From: Eubacterium limosum
GTDB taxonomy: Bacteria > Bacillota > Clostridia > Eubacteriales > Eubacteriaceae
Direction of reading: 5' to 3'
DNA length: 43,087 bases
Assembly: GCA_959020865.1 (NCBI GenBank)
Contig: CAUEUD010000004.1
Span: 1-43,087, forward strand
Positions 7,587 to 15,180 of the stretch are shown one piece after another. The position numbers and the translations under genes are program-made. Below the pieces are notes generated by a model. That model worked only from the letters and a program-made list of their open reading frames with translations, was not told where the DNA came from and ran no database searches. How positions within the stretch are numbered: position 1 is the stretch's first letter; each line of letters opens with the position of its first letter.

Positions 7587-8402
7587 ATGCGGATAAGAGT
7601 GAATGGAAAAGACTATGAGACACAGGCGGAGAGCCTGCACGCGCTCTGCAGAGAGCTGGGGCTTGAGCGTGAAGACCGTGTGGTGATTCTGGACGGCTAC
7701 CAGAGCGATGAAGACCTGCCCTTGCACAGCGAGGCTGTAGTGGCGGTCATAGAGAAGGGAACGCTGCCGCCAGAGGACTGTCTGGAGGAGCTGCTCTGTG
7801 CCCGCCATACGCCCGGCGTGCATGAAAAGGTTAAGAAGGCCCGGGTGGCGGTGGCCGGCCTTGGCGGGCTCGGCTCAAACATTGCCCTGAGCCTGGCGCG
7901 CACCGGTGTGGGCACCCTGCATCTGGTAGATTTTGACGTGGTGGAGCCAAGCAACCTGAACCGGCAGCAGTACCGGATCAGCCATCTGGGACTGGCCAAG
8001 GCCGAGGCTTTGAAACAGGAAATCGCTGAGGTCAACCCCTTTGTGCGGGTGGAGGCCGAGACGCTGCGGGTAACCGAGGAGAACGCCCCGGCGCTTTTTA
8101 AAGAGGACCCCATTGTCTGCGAGGCCTTTGACAATCCCGAGACCAAGGCAATGCTTGTGAACACTTTACTTACCCAGTGCCCTGAAAAGACCCTTGTGGC
8201 CGCGTCGGGCATGGCAGGCTATGGAAGCGCCAACCGCATAAAAACCCGCCGTATCATGGAAAATTTTTACCTCTGCGGCGATGAGGAAACAGAAGCCCGG
8301 GCAGGCTGCGGGCTCATGGCCCCGAGGGTCGCCATCTGTGCCGGGCATCAGGCCAATGCTGTGCTGCGGGCAATCTTGGGAAAGAAAGACGTGGAAGGTT
8401 GA
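7587..8402 (+). CDS. thiF: ThiS adenylyltransferase ThiF (with N-terminal ThiS-like extension)
   Basis: 271 residues from the ATG at 7587, one base after the thiS stop; longer versions of this frame overlap thiS and are not credible. The first 65 or so residues (MRIRVNGKDYE...) resemble a degenerate ThiS domain without the Gly-Gly tail, a layout I recall for the clostridial ThiF family 2. The E1-like Rossmann domain follows, with AGLGGLGSN for ATP and DFDVVEPSNLNRQQY. It adenylates the ThiS tail. No CxxC zinc pairs are visible, as usual for this subfamily. The last codons (Val-Glu-Gly-stop) lie inside repeat DNA of family 2, so the C-terminus has been set by the repeat. Confidence 0.92.
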   Translation: MRIRVNGKDYETQAESLHALCRELGLEREDRVVILDGYQSDEDLPLHSEAVVAVIEKGTLPPEDCLEELLCARHTPGVHEKVKKARVAVAGLGGLGSNIALSLARTGVGTLHLVDFDVVEPSNLNRQQYRISHLGLAKAEALKQEIAEVNPFVRVEAETLRVTEENAPALFKEDPIVCEAFDNPETKAMLVNTLLTQCPEKTLVAASGMAGYGSANRIKTRRIMENFYLCGDEETEARAGCGLMAPRVAICAGHQANAVLRAILGKKDVEG

Positions 8403-8800
8403 AGGTGGAAAGTGGAAAGTTCAGGTACAAATCTGTCTCTGGCAGATTTGAGGCTGTCAAAAAAGTGGCGCAGGCCAAGACTGCGTCTTTTATCCAGATA
8501 AGCAAAAAGGTCCAGGCGCTGTGGATAACGGCCAGGAATCGTGCCGCACGACCTGCACAGCCAGACACTGGTGAGATCAAGCACTCGCTTTAGTGAAGAA
8601 GATATCCTTGTAAGGGCAGTGCCCGCAGGACGCTTTTTTCTTCCTTAGGTAAAAGGCTTCGTCTCTCAAGTTTTTTGACACTCTGCAATCTGCCTCTGGC
8701 AGATTTGATTGGATACGGCCTGCGGCCGTACTTTTAACCGCTTTTGCGCCAGCAAAAGCGCTCCTTAACCTTCCACCTTCAACTTTCCACCTTCCACCTG
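8389..8800. repeat. MITE-like repeat, family 2, copy 1 (large, with internal insert)
   Basis: Heptamer-type terminal repeats (GGTGGAAAGTGGAAAG on the left, the inverse TTCCACCTTCCACCTG on the right) enclose AAATCTG/CAGATTT, GCGGCC and CTTTTGC/GCAAAAG hairpin modules. The centre holds copy A of the 180-bp conserved sequence. The element fills the 441-bp gap between thiF and thiG, breaking up an otherwise tight operon. Confidence 0.75.
8493..8670 (+). ncRNA. Candidate structured RNA element, copy A
   Basis: About 178 bp related to the segments at 13913-14092 and 14408-14587. Shared blocks include GGCCAGGCG or TCCAGGCG, ACGGCCAGGAAT, GACACTGG, CCCGCAGG and TTAGGTnAAAGGC. Regions between the blocks have diverged, while potential helices such as CCTT/AAGG near the 3' end can still form. 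There is no open reading frame in common. The strand is assumed from the block order; no known RNA family was identified. Confidence 0.35.
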
Positions 8801-8843
8801 TTAAGCTTTTTATCAAAACAACAAAACAAAAGGAGACACCAAC

Positions 8844-9617
8844 ATGGAAAATAAAGATCAACTGATCATCGGCGGACACGCCTTTACATCCCGTTTTATT
8901 CTGGGCTCAGGAAAATACTCGCTGGAGCTTGTGAGCGCCGCGGTGGAAAAAGCCGGAGCGGAGATCATCACCCTGGCGCTGCGCCGTGCCAATACAGGGG
9001 GAACGGATAATATCCTCGATTATATTCCAGAGGGCGTGACCCTGCTGCCAAACACTTCTGGGGCCAGAAACGCCGAGGAGGCAGTGCGGATCGCCCGGCT
9101 GGCCCGAGAGATGGGCTGCGGTGATTTTGTGAAGATTGAAGTCATTCATGACACCCGGTATCTGCTGCCCGACAATTATGAAACCGTCCGGGCGACCGAG
9201 ATTCTGGCCAGGGAAGGCTTTGTGGTCATGCCCTACATGTACCCGGACCTCAACGCAGCCCGGGACATGCAGAACGCCGGAGCCGCGGCTGTCATGCCGC
9301 TGGGCGCGCCCATCGGCTCCAATAAGGGCATCTGTACCCGTGAGTTCATTCAGATTCTCATCGACGAAATCGACCTGCCTGTCATCGTGGACGCGGGTAT
9401 CGGCAAGCCCTCACAGGCCTGTGAAGCCATGGAAATGGGCGCAGCCGCAGTCATGGCCAACACCGCCATCGCCACTGCGGGCGATATTCCCGTTATGGCA
9501 GAGGCCTTTAAAAAGGCCATCGAAGCCGGCCGGGCCGCTTACCTCTCCGGCATGGGGCGGGTATTGGAAACCGGCAGCGCCGCCTCATCACCCCTGACCG
9601 GGTTTTTGCAGGAATAG
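8844..9617 (+). CDS. thiG: Thiazole synthase ThiG
   Basis: 257 residues with AAAGGAG before the ATG. A (beta/alpha)8 enzyme that combines deoxyxylulose phosphate, ThiS thiocarboxylate and dehydroglycine into the thiazole phosphate moiety of thiamine. Family features seen include FILGSGKY near the N-terminus, ALRRAN, the Schiff-base lysine region FVKIEVI, PLGAPIGS and VDAGIGKPSQA followed by MGAAAVMANTAIA. It is separated from thiF by repeat DNA and followed closely by thiH (9 bp). The DHG is probably supplied by ThiH, as expected in an anaerobe. Confidence 0.96.
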   Translation: MENKDQLIIGGHAFTSRFILGSGKYSLELVSAAVEKAGAEIITLALRRANTGGTDNILDYIPEGVTLLPNTSGARNAEEAVRIARLAREMGCGDFVKIEVIHDTRYLLPDNYETVRATEILAREGFVVMPYMYPDLNAARDMQNAGAAAVMPLGAPIGSNKGICTREFIQILIDEIDLPVIVDAGIGKPSQACEAMEMGAAAVMANTAIATAGDIPVMAEAFKKAIEAGRAAYLSGMGRVLETGSAASSPLTGFLQE

Positions 9618-9626
9618 GAGGGCGAG

Positions 9627-10778
9627 ATGAAAGAACGAATCGACCATATGACCTACCTCCCCGGCATGGAGGACATTGGTTCTGAGCTCATGGATCAGGT
9701 GCTGGCCGCGGCGGATGCCTTTGATTATGAAGCCTTTACCGGAGCAGACGTACGCCGGGCGCTGGATAAGGCTGCGCTGAAACCCGAGGATTTTGCGGCC
9801 CTGCTGTCACCGGCGGCCATGCCTTATTTGGAGGAGATGGCAAAGCGCGCGCAGCTTGAGACCCGCAGGCATTTCGGCAATTCCATCAACCTGTTTACAC
9901 CGCTGTACATTGCGAACTATTGTGAGAATTACTGCATTTACTGCGGCTTTAACTGCCGCAATAAAATCCACCGCGCGCGGCTGAATGCGGAGGAAATTGA
10001 GCGGGAGATGCAGACCATCGCAGCCACCGGCCTGGAGGAAATCCTGCTGCTGACCGGTGAGAGCCCGAAGATGTCCAATGTGGAGTACATTGGTGAGGCC
10101 TGCAAAATCGCCCGGAAGTATTTTAAGGTGGTGGGCTTGGAGGTCTATCCGATGAATACCGGGGATTACACCTATCTGCACGACTGCGGGGCGGATTTCG
10201 TCACCGTCTTTCAGGAAACCTATAACAGCGATAAATACGAGACCCTGCACCTGGCAGGCCACAAGCGGATTTTCCCTTACCGCTTCAACACTCAGGAGCG
10301 GGCCATCCGCGGCGGTATCCGCGGCGTGGGCTTCGCCGCGCTTCTGGGCCTTGACGACTTCCGCAGAGACGCCTTTGCCACTGGTATGCACGCCTACCTG
10401 CTTCAGCGCAAATATCCCCATGCGGAGATTGCCTTTTCCTGCCCGCGGCTGCGCCCCATCATCAACAATGACAAGATCAATCCAAAGGATGTGCATGAGC
10501 CCCAGCTTCTGCAGATCATTACCGCTTACCGTTTGTTCATGCCCTTTGCCAGCATCACCATTTCCAGCCGGGAATGCGCGCGGTTCCGGGATAACATTAT
10601 CAAAATCGCCGCGACCAAAATCTCGGCCGGGGTGGATGTGGGCATCGGCGGCCACTCCGGCGATGCCCAGGGCGACGAGCAGTTCGAGATCGACGACGCC
10701 CGCACGGTGGACGAGATTTACAGCATGATCCTGTCGGAGAACCTTCAGCCGGTCATGAGCGAGTATATCTATGTTTGA
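9627..10778 (+). CDS. thiH: Radical SAM tyrosine lyase ThiH (2-iminoacetate synthase)
   Basis: 383 residues. The radical SAM motif is in YCENYCIYCGF, a CxxxCxxC pattern. The following BATS-type region and the C-terminal VGIGGHSGD block are typical of ThiH. It cleaves tyrosine into p-cresol and dehydroglycine for ThiG and needs a [4Fe-4S] cluster, fitting an oxygen-free lifestyle. It lies 9 bp after thiG and overlaps tenI by 8 bp, indicating translational coupling. Length and motifs are standard. Confidence 0.96.
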   Translation: MKERIDHMTYLPGMEDIGSELMDQVLAAADAFDYEAFTGADVRRALDKAALKPEDFAALLSPAAMPYLEEMAKRAQLETRRHFGNSINLFTPLYIANYCENYCIYCGFNCRNKIHRARLNAEEIEREMQTIAATGLEEILLLTGESPKMSNVEYIGEACKIARKYFKVVGLEVYPMNTGDYTYLHDCGADFVTVFQETYNSDKYETLHLAGHKRIFPYRFNTQERAIRGGIRGVGFAALLGLDDFRRDAFATGMHAYLLQRKYPHAEIAFSCPRLRPIINNDKINPKDVHEPQLLQIITAYRLFMPFASITISSRECARFRDNIIKIAATKISAGVDVGIGGHSGDAQGDEQFEIDDARTVDEIYSMILSENLQPVMSEYIYV

Positions 10779-11376
10779 GATCATCGCTGTGACCAGCCGG
10801 GGCTGCTGCCCGGCCGGCCGTGAGTTTGCCGTTCAGGCGGCGCGGATCGCGGCGTCGGGCGTGGGCAGGGTTATCCTGCGGGAGAAGGACTTACCGCCAG
10901 CGGATTACAAAGCCCTGGCCCGGGATTTTCTGAGGGAATGTGGGGATGCTGGCGCTGAGCTCCTGCTCCACTGCTTCGCGGCAGTGGCTAAGGAGCTGAA
11001 CCACCCGAAAATTCATCTCCCCCTGCCGGTTCTGGAGGCACAGCCCGGGCTCCGGCGGGATTTTAAAACCATCGGCGTGTCCGTCCACTCTCTGGAGCAG
11101 GCCAGGAGCGCGCTGCGTCTGGGCGCGGATTACCTGAGTGCTGGACATGTGTTTGCCACGGACTGTAAAAAAGGGCGGACGCCCAGAGGCCTTGGCTTTT
11201 TATCCGAAATCTGCGGCGAGATGCCCGTTCCGGTTTATGCCATCGGCGGCATTTCGGCGGAAAATATCCGGAGTGTGCAGGAGGCAGGCGCTGCCGGAGC
11301 CTGTGTGATGTCCAGCATTATGAGGAGCGAAGCGCCGGAGGAATACGTGAGGGCGCTGCTTGAGCGCGTGGAGTAA
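10771..11376 (+). CDS. tenI: TenI-type thiazole tautomerase (ThiE/TenI family)
   Basis: 201 residues overlapping thiH by 8 bp. It has the ThiE/TenI fold. The block IGVSVHSLEQA followed by SAGHVFATDCKKGRTPRG matches Bacillus subtilis TenI (GHVFETDCKKG) better than ThiE, including the histidine before VF that I take as the TenI catalytic position. PVYAIGGIS is the phosphate loop. TenI converts the ThiG product to the aromatic carboxythiazole phosphate. A true thiamine-phosphate synthase (ThiE), ThiC and ThiD are not in the window, and some family members may do both jobs. Confidence 0.82.
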   Translation: MFEIIAVTSRGCCPAGREFAVQAARIAASGVGRVILREKDLPPADYKALARDFLRECGDAGAELLLHCFAAVAKELNHPKIHLPLPVLEAQPGLRRDFKTIGVSVHSLEQARSALRLGADYLSAGHVFATDCKKGRTPRGLGFLSEICGEMPVPVYAIGGISAENIRSVQEAGAAGACVMSSIMRSEAPEEYVRALLERVE

Positions 11377-11414
11377 GAGACGGTTTTTTTAATTGAGAAT
11401 CACAGGAACAATTC

Positions 11415-11627
11415 GGGTGGAAGGTGAAAAGTTGAAAGTGGAAGGTGCATGACCCCTTTGGCTGACGCCAAAGTGATGAGGCAGGGCCCGGCACCTTCAG
11501 CGCCTGCCGCCAGAGGGATCAAATGATGCGGAAACACGGGAGCTTGGTGCCGGAGGCACTTCTCAATCAAATCTGCCAGCGGCAGATTTGTACCTGAACT
11601 TTCCACTTTCCACTATCAACTTTCAAC
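11415..11627. repeat. MITE-like repeat, family 2, copy 2
   Basis: Left end GGTGGAAGGTGAAAAGTTGAA and an inverse right end (TTTCCACTATCAACTTTCAAC) enclose a GC-rich centre and the AAATCTGCC/GGCAGATTT hairpin module. It begins about 40 bp after tenI. The right flank (CTTTCTAACGCTTCACC...) resembles the flank of copy 7 near 41630. Confidence 0.7.
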
Positions 11628-11684
11628 CGAACAAGCTCCTTTCTAACGCTTCACCACCTCACGATAACATTTGTCTACACACTG

Positions 11685-11716
11685 AGCCTGTCGTTTGTAA
11701 AAGCGGCAGGCTTTTT
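11685..11716 (+). terminator. Rho-independent terminator before the MATE gene
   Basis: AGCCTGTCG and CGGCAGGCT arms are followed by TTTTT. It would close transcription from the thi operon and the repeat DNA behind it. Confidence 0.75.
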
Positions 11717-11719
11717 ATC

Positions 11720-11749
11720 AGGACAAATCTTTCTGGAAAATGGTATAAT
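11720..11749 (+). promoter_or_regulatory. Possible promoter for the MATE gene
   Basis: AGGACA, 18-bp spacer and a perfect TATAAT, 30 bp before the start codon. The -35 box is weak. Confidence 0.5.
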
Positions 11750-11779
11750 AAGAGCAGATAAAAACAGGAGAGGAAAAAT

Positions 11780-13159
11780 ATGGAAGAGGATAACGCACAG
11801 CAGCGGAAATTTAAAAAAATGACGGAGACGCCTGTGGAGCCGCTGATCTGCCGGATGGCGGTTCCCACCATTATCAGCATGCTGATCACGTCGATTTACA
11901 ATATGGCCGATACCTTTTTTGTGGGGCGCATCGGCACCAGCGCCACAGCGGCAGTGGGCATCGTGTTTTCACTGATGGCTGTTATCCAGGCCATTGGTTT
12001 TTTCTTCGGACAGGGATCCGGCAATTATATTTCCAGAAAACTGGGCGCCCGGGAGGTGGAGGAGGCCTCACGCATGGCGGCGACAGGGTTTTTCAGCGCG
12101 CTTTTGACCGGGGCGGCGGTCATGCTTCTGGGCTTTTGTTTTTCGGAGTCCTTCTGCAGGCTGCTGGGAGCCACAGAAACCATCATGCCCTACGCCCAGG
12201 ACTACATGCACCTGATTTTAATCGGAGCGCCCTATATGACCGCGGCGCTGGTGCTCAACAATCAGCTCAGGCTGCAGGGCAACGCCTTTTACGCCATGAT
12301 CGGCCTGGTCAGCGGCGGCCTTTTGAACATTGCGCTGGACCCGCTGTTTATCTTTGGCTTCGGGCTTGGTATCAGCGGCGCTGCCCTGGCGACAATTCTC
12401 AGCCAGCTCGTGAGCTTTTCGCTCCTGCTCCTGGGGTGTAACCGCGCAGCGGGCAATCTGCCCATCCGCTTCCGGCATTTTTCACCAAGCCTTGCCCGGT
12501 ACCGCGCCATCGTCAACGGCGGCCTGCCAAGCCTCTGCCGGCAGGGGCTCGCCAGTGTGGCGACCATCTGCCTGAACACCGCAGCCGGCCCCTTTGGCGA
12601 CGCGGCCATTGCGGCCATGTCCATCGTTACGCGGCTGACCCAGTTTGCCGCCTCGGCGGTACTGGGCTTCGGCCAGGGCTTTCAGCCCGTATGCGGCTTT
12701 AACTATGGGGCAGGACGCTACGACCGTGTGCGCCGGGGCTTCTGGTTCTGTGTGGTGGTGGCCTCGGTGGTGCTGGTGGTGCTCTCCAGCCTTGGCGAGA
12801 TTTTTGCCCCCGGGCTTATCGCCCTCTTCAGGGCGGACGACGCACAGGTCATTGCCATCGGTGCAAAGGCTCTGCGCCTGCAGTGTATTACCTTTCCACT
12901 TCTGGGATGGGTGACGCTGTGCAACATGCTGCTCCAGAATATCGGAAAGGTTACCCAGGCCAGCGTCCTCTCAGTGGCCCGCCAGGGGTTGTTTTTCCTG
13001 CCGCTGATTCTGCTTCTGCCCATGACGTTCGGGCTGCTGGGGGTTCAGATCTGCCAGCCCATCGCCGATGTCCTGACCTTTGTCATCGCCATTCCGCTTG
13101 CCCTGCCGACACTGCGGTTCCTGCGCAGGGGGGAGGCGGCAGTGGCTGAAAAAAGTTAA
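11780..13159 (+). CDS. MATE family multidrug/sodium antiporter
   Basis: 459 residues with GAGAGG before the ATG. Multiple long hydrophobic stretches give about 12 membrane helices in two repeated halves. MATE-type features include an N-terminal PTIISMLITSIYNMADTFFVGRIG, the family's ADTFFVG motif, and a second-half GFGQGFQPVCGFNYGA, matching the GxxQGxQPxxxxNyGA motif. The family exports drugs or toxic cations in exchange for Na+ or H+. The substrate cannot be predicted. It appears to be a single-gene unit with its own promoter, followed by the HD gene 76 bp later. Confidence 0.92.
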   Translation: MEEDNAQQRKFKKMTETPVEPLICRMAVPTIISMLITSIYNMADTFFVGRIGTSATAAVGIVFSLMAVIQAIGFFFGQGSGNYISRKLGAREVEEASRMAATGFFSALLTGAAVMLLGFCFSESFCRLLGATETIMPYAQDYMHLILIGAPYMTAALVLNNQLRLQGNAFYAMIGLVSGGLLNIALDPLFIFGFGLGISGAALATILSQLVSFSLLLLGCNRAAGNLPIRFRHFSPSLARYRAIVNGGLPSLCRQGLASVATICLNTAAGPFGDAAIAAMSIVTRLTQFAASAVLGFGQGFQPVCGFNYGAGRYDRVRRGFWFCVVVASVVLVVLSSLGEIFAPGLIALFRADDAQVIAIGAKALRLQCITFPLLGWVTLCNMLLQNIGKVTQASVLSVARQGLFFLPLILLLPMTFGLLGVQICQPIADVLTFVIAIPLALPTLRFLRRGEAAVAEKS

Positions 13160-13235
13160 GGATTTTTAATATTTTCGGGTATAACGGATTAAAATAAGGT
13201 TTGTCAGAGATCATTCACGAAAGGAAGTGAACCCC

Positions 13236-13865
13236 ATGCTCGAGAGGCTGAAAACATTGCTGCTGTCCACCGAGGACTTCAGGGAAATTGAGTTTGACGG
13301 TGAGGATTTCAGGGAACTGCTGGCCCTGCGGGGTGTTGCCCAGAACCCGAAATACCACCCCGAGGGAGATGCCTTTACCCATACCATTCTGGTGATGAAC
13401 CAGGCGGCCAGGCTTCGGACCCAGGCACGCTGCCCCTTTGCCTTTATGCTGGCAGCCCTCTGCCATGATTACGGAAAGGCAGTCTGCTCAGTGGAGAAGG
13501 ACGGGAAGATCGTGTCCTACGGTCATGAGAAGAGAGGGCTGCCCCTGGCCCGGAGTTTCATGGAGCGCTTTGGCCTGGACCGGGAGACGAGCCGGCTGGT
13601 GCTGAACCATGTGGAGTATCACATGCGCCCCAATGGCCTGTACCTGCAAAGCTCATCGGAAAAAGCGACAAGGCGGCTGTTTAAGAAGTCGTTATGTCCG
13701 GAGGATTTGCTGCTGCTGGCAAAGGCGGATTCATCGGGGCGCGGACTGGGCGGCCCGACGCGGGATTACAGCGACAATGAACAGTGGCTGAGGGAGCGCC
13801 TGGAGGATTTTCGCTGCTGGCAGAGCGAGAATGAAAGCCAGAGAACGGACCAGCCCGTATCGTGA
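13236..13865 (+). CDS. HD-domain phosphohydrolase (tRNA nucleotidyltransferase-type HD)
   Basis: 209 residues from the ATG at 13236, with AGGAAG at good spacing; a GTG at 13227 overlaps that site and is less likely. The HD signature is visible as GDAFTHTILV, LCHDYGKA and GHEKRGLPLA, then a late NHVEYHMRP, resembling the HD half of CCA-adding enzymes without the nucleotidyltransferase half. It probably hydrolyses a phosphoester; the substrate is unknown. The last codons, Pro-Val-Ser-stop, lie inside the family 1 palindrome at 13854, so the repeat supplies the stop codon. Confidence 0.85.
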   Translation: MLERLKTLLLSTEDFREIEFDGEDFRELLALRGVAQNPKYHPEGDAFTHTILVMNQAARLRTQARCPFAFMLAALCHDYGKAVCSVEKDGKIVSYGHEKRGLPLARSFMERFGLDRETSRLVLNHVEYHMRPNGLYLQSSSEKATRRLFKKSLCPEDLLLLAKADSSGRGLGGPTRDYSDNEQWLRERLEDFRCWQSENESQRTDQPVS

Positions 13866-13874
13866 CGATACGGG
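13854..13874. repeat. Palindromic repeat, family 1, containing a stop codon
   Basis: CCCGTATCG and CGATACGGG arms around TGA, followed by TTCTTTTT. The TGA loop is the stop codon of the HD-domain gene. Confidence 0.85.
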
Positions 13875-13912
13875 TTCTTTTTGGATGGAGGCCAGCGCGC
13901 CAGAGCCGTTCA

Positions 13913-14092
13913 TCCAGACGTGGAAAAGAGGCCAGGCGATGGGGCAACGGCCAGGAATGGCAGAGGATCGACAAAAAGAGCCGGACACTGGAAAGAGCAG
14001 TGGCTGGCTTTTGAAAAGGGAGAGCTGCCTGTCAGAAAAGCCCCGCAGGCCGTCTTTTCCCCGCTTAGGTGAAAGGCAGTGGCTTAAGTGAG
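13913..14092 (+). ncRNA. Candidate structured RNA element, copy B
   Basis: Diverged relative of the segment at 8493-8670. Potential helices include AGCC-GGA-CACTG with CAGTG-GCT-GGCT, CTGCCT with AGGCAG, and a nested GAAAAG/CTTTTC. There is no supported coding frame. The family is unidentified. Confidence 0.35.
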
Positions 14093-14139
14093 ATTCAGCC
14101 CGTATCATGAAGCGATAAAGCGTTAAGAAGAGGATGGTT

Positions 14140-14291
14140 CAGTGGAAAGTTGAAAATGGAAAATGGAAAGTTCAGGTGCAAATTCGCCGCACGAATTTGA
14201 TGAGATGCGGCCTAGGCCGCACTTTTAATCGCTTTTGCGGCCGCAAAAGTGCTCTTTAACTTTCCACCTTCAAGCTTCCACCTTCCACCTG
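14140..14291. repeat. MITE-like repeat, family 2, copy 3
   Basis: Heptamer ends (CAGTGGAAAGTTGAAAATGG and the inverse CCTTCCACCTG) enclose CAAATTCG/CGAATTTG, GCGGCCTAGGCCGC and CTTTTGCGGCCGCAAAAG hairpin modules. Confidence 0.78.
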
Positions 14292-14347
14292 AAATCGCTT
14301 CTTGCTTTTGCTTTGAATCAAGCTGTCAGCTTTTTGACAGTCTGGAA

Positions 14348-14368
14348 CTCGTATCGTGACGATACAGG
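14348..14368. repeat. Palindromic repeat, family 1 (variant with two changes)
   Basis: CTCGTATCG and CGATACAGG around TGA. The two outer differences weaken the stem compared with the flanking copies, which suggests decay. Confidence 0.75.
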
Positions 14369-14407
14369 ATCTTTGGTAGCTGGAGGCCGGCGCGCCAGAG
14401 CCGTTCA

Positions 14408-14587
14408 TCCAGACGTGGAAAAGAGGCCAGGCGATGGGGCAACGGCCAGGAATGGCAGAGGATCGACAAAAAGAGCCGGACACTGGAAAGAGCAGTGGCT
14501 GGCTTTTGAAAAGGGAGAGCTGCCTGTCAGAAAAGCCCCGCAGGCCGTCTTTTCCCCGCTTAGGTGAAAGGCAGTGGCTTAAGTGAG
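14408..14587 (+). ncRNA. Candidate structured RNA element, copy C
   Basis: Apparently identical duplicate of copy B, offset by 495 bp. It is part of the tandem duplication and gives no extra evolutionary evidence beyond copies A and B. Confidence 0.33.
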
Positions 14588-14634
14588 ATTCAGCCCGTAT
14601 CATGAAGCGATAAAGCGTTAAGAAGAGGATGGTT

Positions 14635-14786
14635 CAGTGGAAAGTTGAAAATGGAAAATGGAAAGTTCAGGTGCAAATTCGCCGCACGAATTTGATGAGA
14701 TGCGGCCTAGGCCGCACTTTTAATCGCTTTTGCGGCCGCAAAAGTGCTCTTTAACTTTCCACCTTCAAGCTTCCACCTTCCACCTG
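14635..14786. repeat. MITE-like repeat, family 2, copy 4
   Basis: Duplicate of the element at 14140-14291, carried by the second unit of the tandem duplication. Confidence 0.78.
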
Positions 14787-14842
14787 AAATCGCTTCTTGC
14801 TTTTGCTTTGAATCAAGCTGTCAGCTTTTTGACAGTCTGGAA

Positions 14843-14892
14843 CCCGTATCGTGACGATACGGGTTCTTTTTGGATGGAAGCCGGCGCGCCAG
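14843..14892. repeat. Family 1 palindrome and start of a third, truncated unit
   Basis: CCCGTATCG-TGA-CGATACGGG followed by TTCTTTTTGG and GGCGCGCCAGAG, matching the first 50 bases of the tandem units and then diverging at about 14893. Confidence 0.82.
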
Positions 14893-14997
14893 AGATTTTC
14901 TGAGCAAAAGGGAAAGATTCAGGAAAAAATCTGGAGGAAAAAACCGCGTAAAATCAAGCGTTTTCAGTGAACGACAAAATTTTGGAATAAAAAAAGA

Positions 14998-15026
14998 TTG
15001 ACAACCGTAAAAAACGGGTCTATACT
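14998..15026 (+). promoter_or_regulatory. Strong sigma-A promoter of the kinase/Glp/Etf locus
   Basis: TTGACA, 17-bp spacer, TATACT. The start point is near 15033, leaving a leader of about 150 nt that contains two operator-like sequences. A promoter this close to consensus would need a repressor to be silent. Confidence 0.88.
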
Positions 15027-15041
15027 TAAAACCATTAAGAG

Positions 15042-15143
15042 TACAAAAAAATATACATTGACTCCGCTGGACTGGCATAAGGGGTATGGCGCAAAAACTG
15101 CGGAATAGGGGGAGGGTTCATCAAATATACAAAAAAATGTACA
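15042..15143 (+). promoter_or_regulatory. Pair of operator-like 16-mers downstream of the promoter
   Basis: TACAAAAAAATATACA at 15042-15057 and TACAAAAAAATGTACA at 15128-15143 differ at one base, share orientation and lie 86 bp apart, about eight helical turns. The first sits just after the start point. They are candidate repressor sites, possibly for the YhfZ-like regulator at the end of the locus. Confidence 0.5.
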
Positions 15144-15180
15144 ATTAAATATCGTTGATTTATGGAGATTTGGAGAAAAA

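Larger units (their letters stand above)
13854..14842. repeat. Tandem duplication, two units of about 494 bp
   Basis: Unit 1 is 13854-14347 and unit 2 is 14348-14842. Apart from differences in the first 45 bases, I read them as identical. Each unit holds a family 1 palindrome (13854-13874, 14348-14368), a copy of the 180-bp conserved sequence, a decayed palindrome (CCCGTATCATGAAGCGAT) and a family 2 repeat. A third unit starts at 14843 and stops after about 50 bases. No gene is present; the open frames inside have no family resemblance. Confidence 0.92.

Noticed and set aside
8399..8593. Open frame of 64 codons in the thiF-thiG gap
   Set aside because: It lies in repeat DNA, has no ribosome binding site, and the related copies elsewhere do not keep the frame.
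13831..14603. Several open frames on both strands in the tandem duplication (up to 125 codons)
   Set aside because: They repeat only because the DNA is duplicated, have no clear starts, and the diverged copy at 8493 does not conserve any of them.
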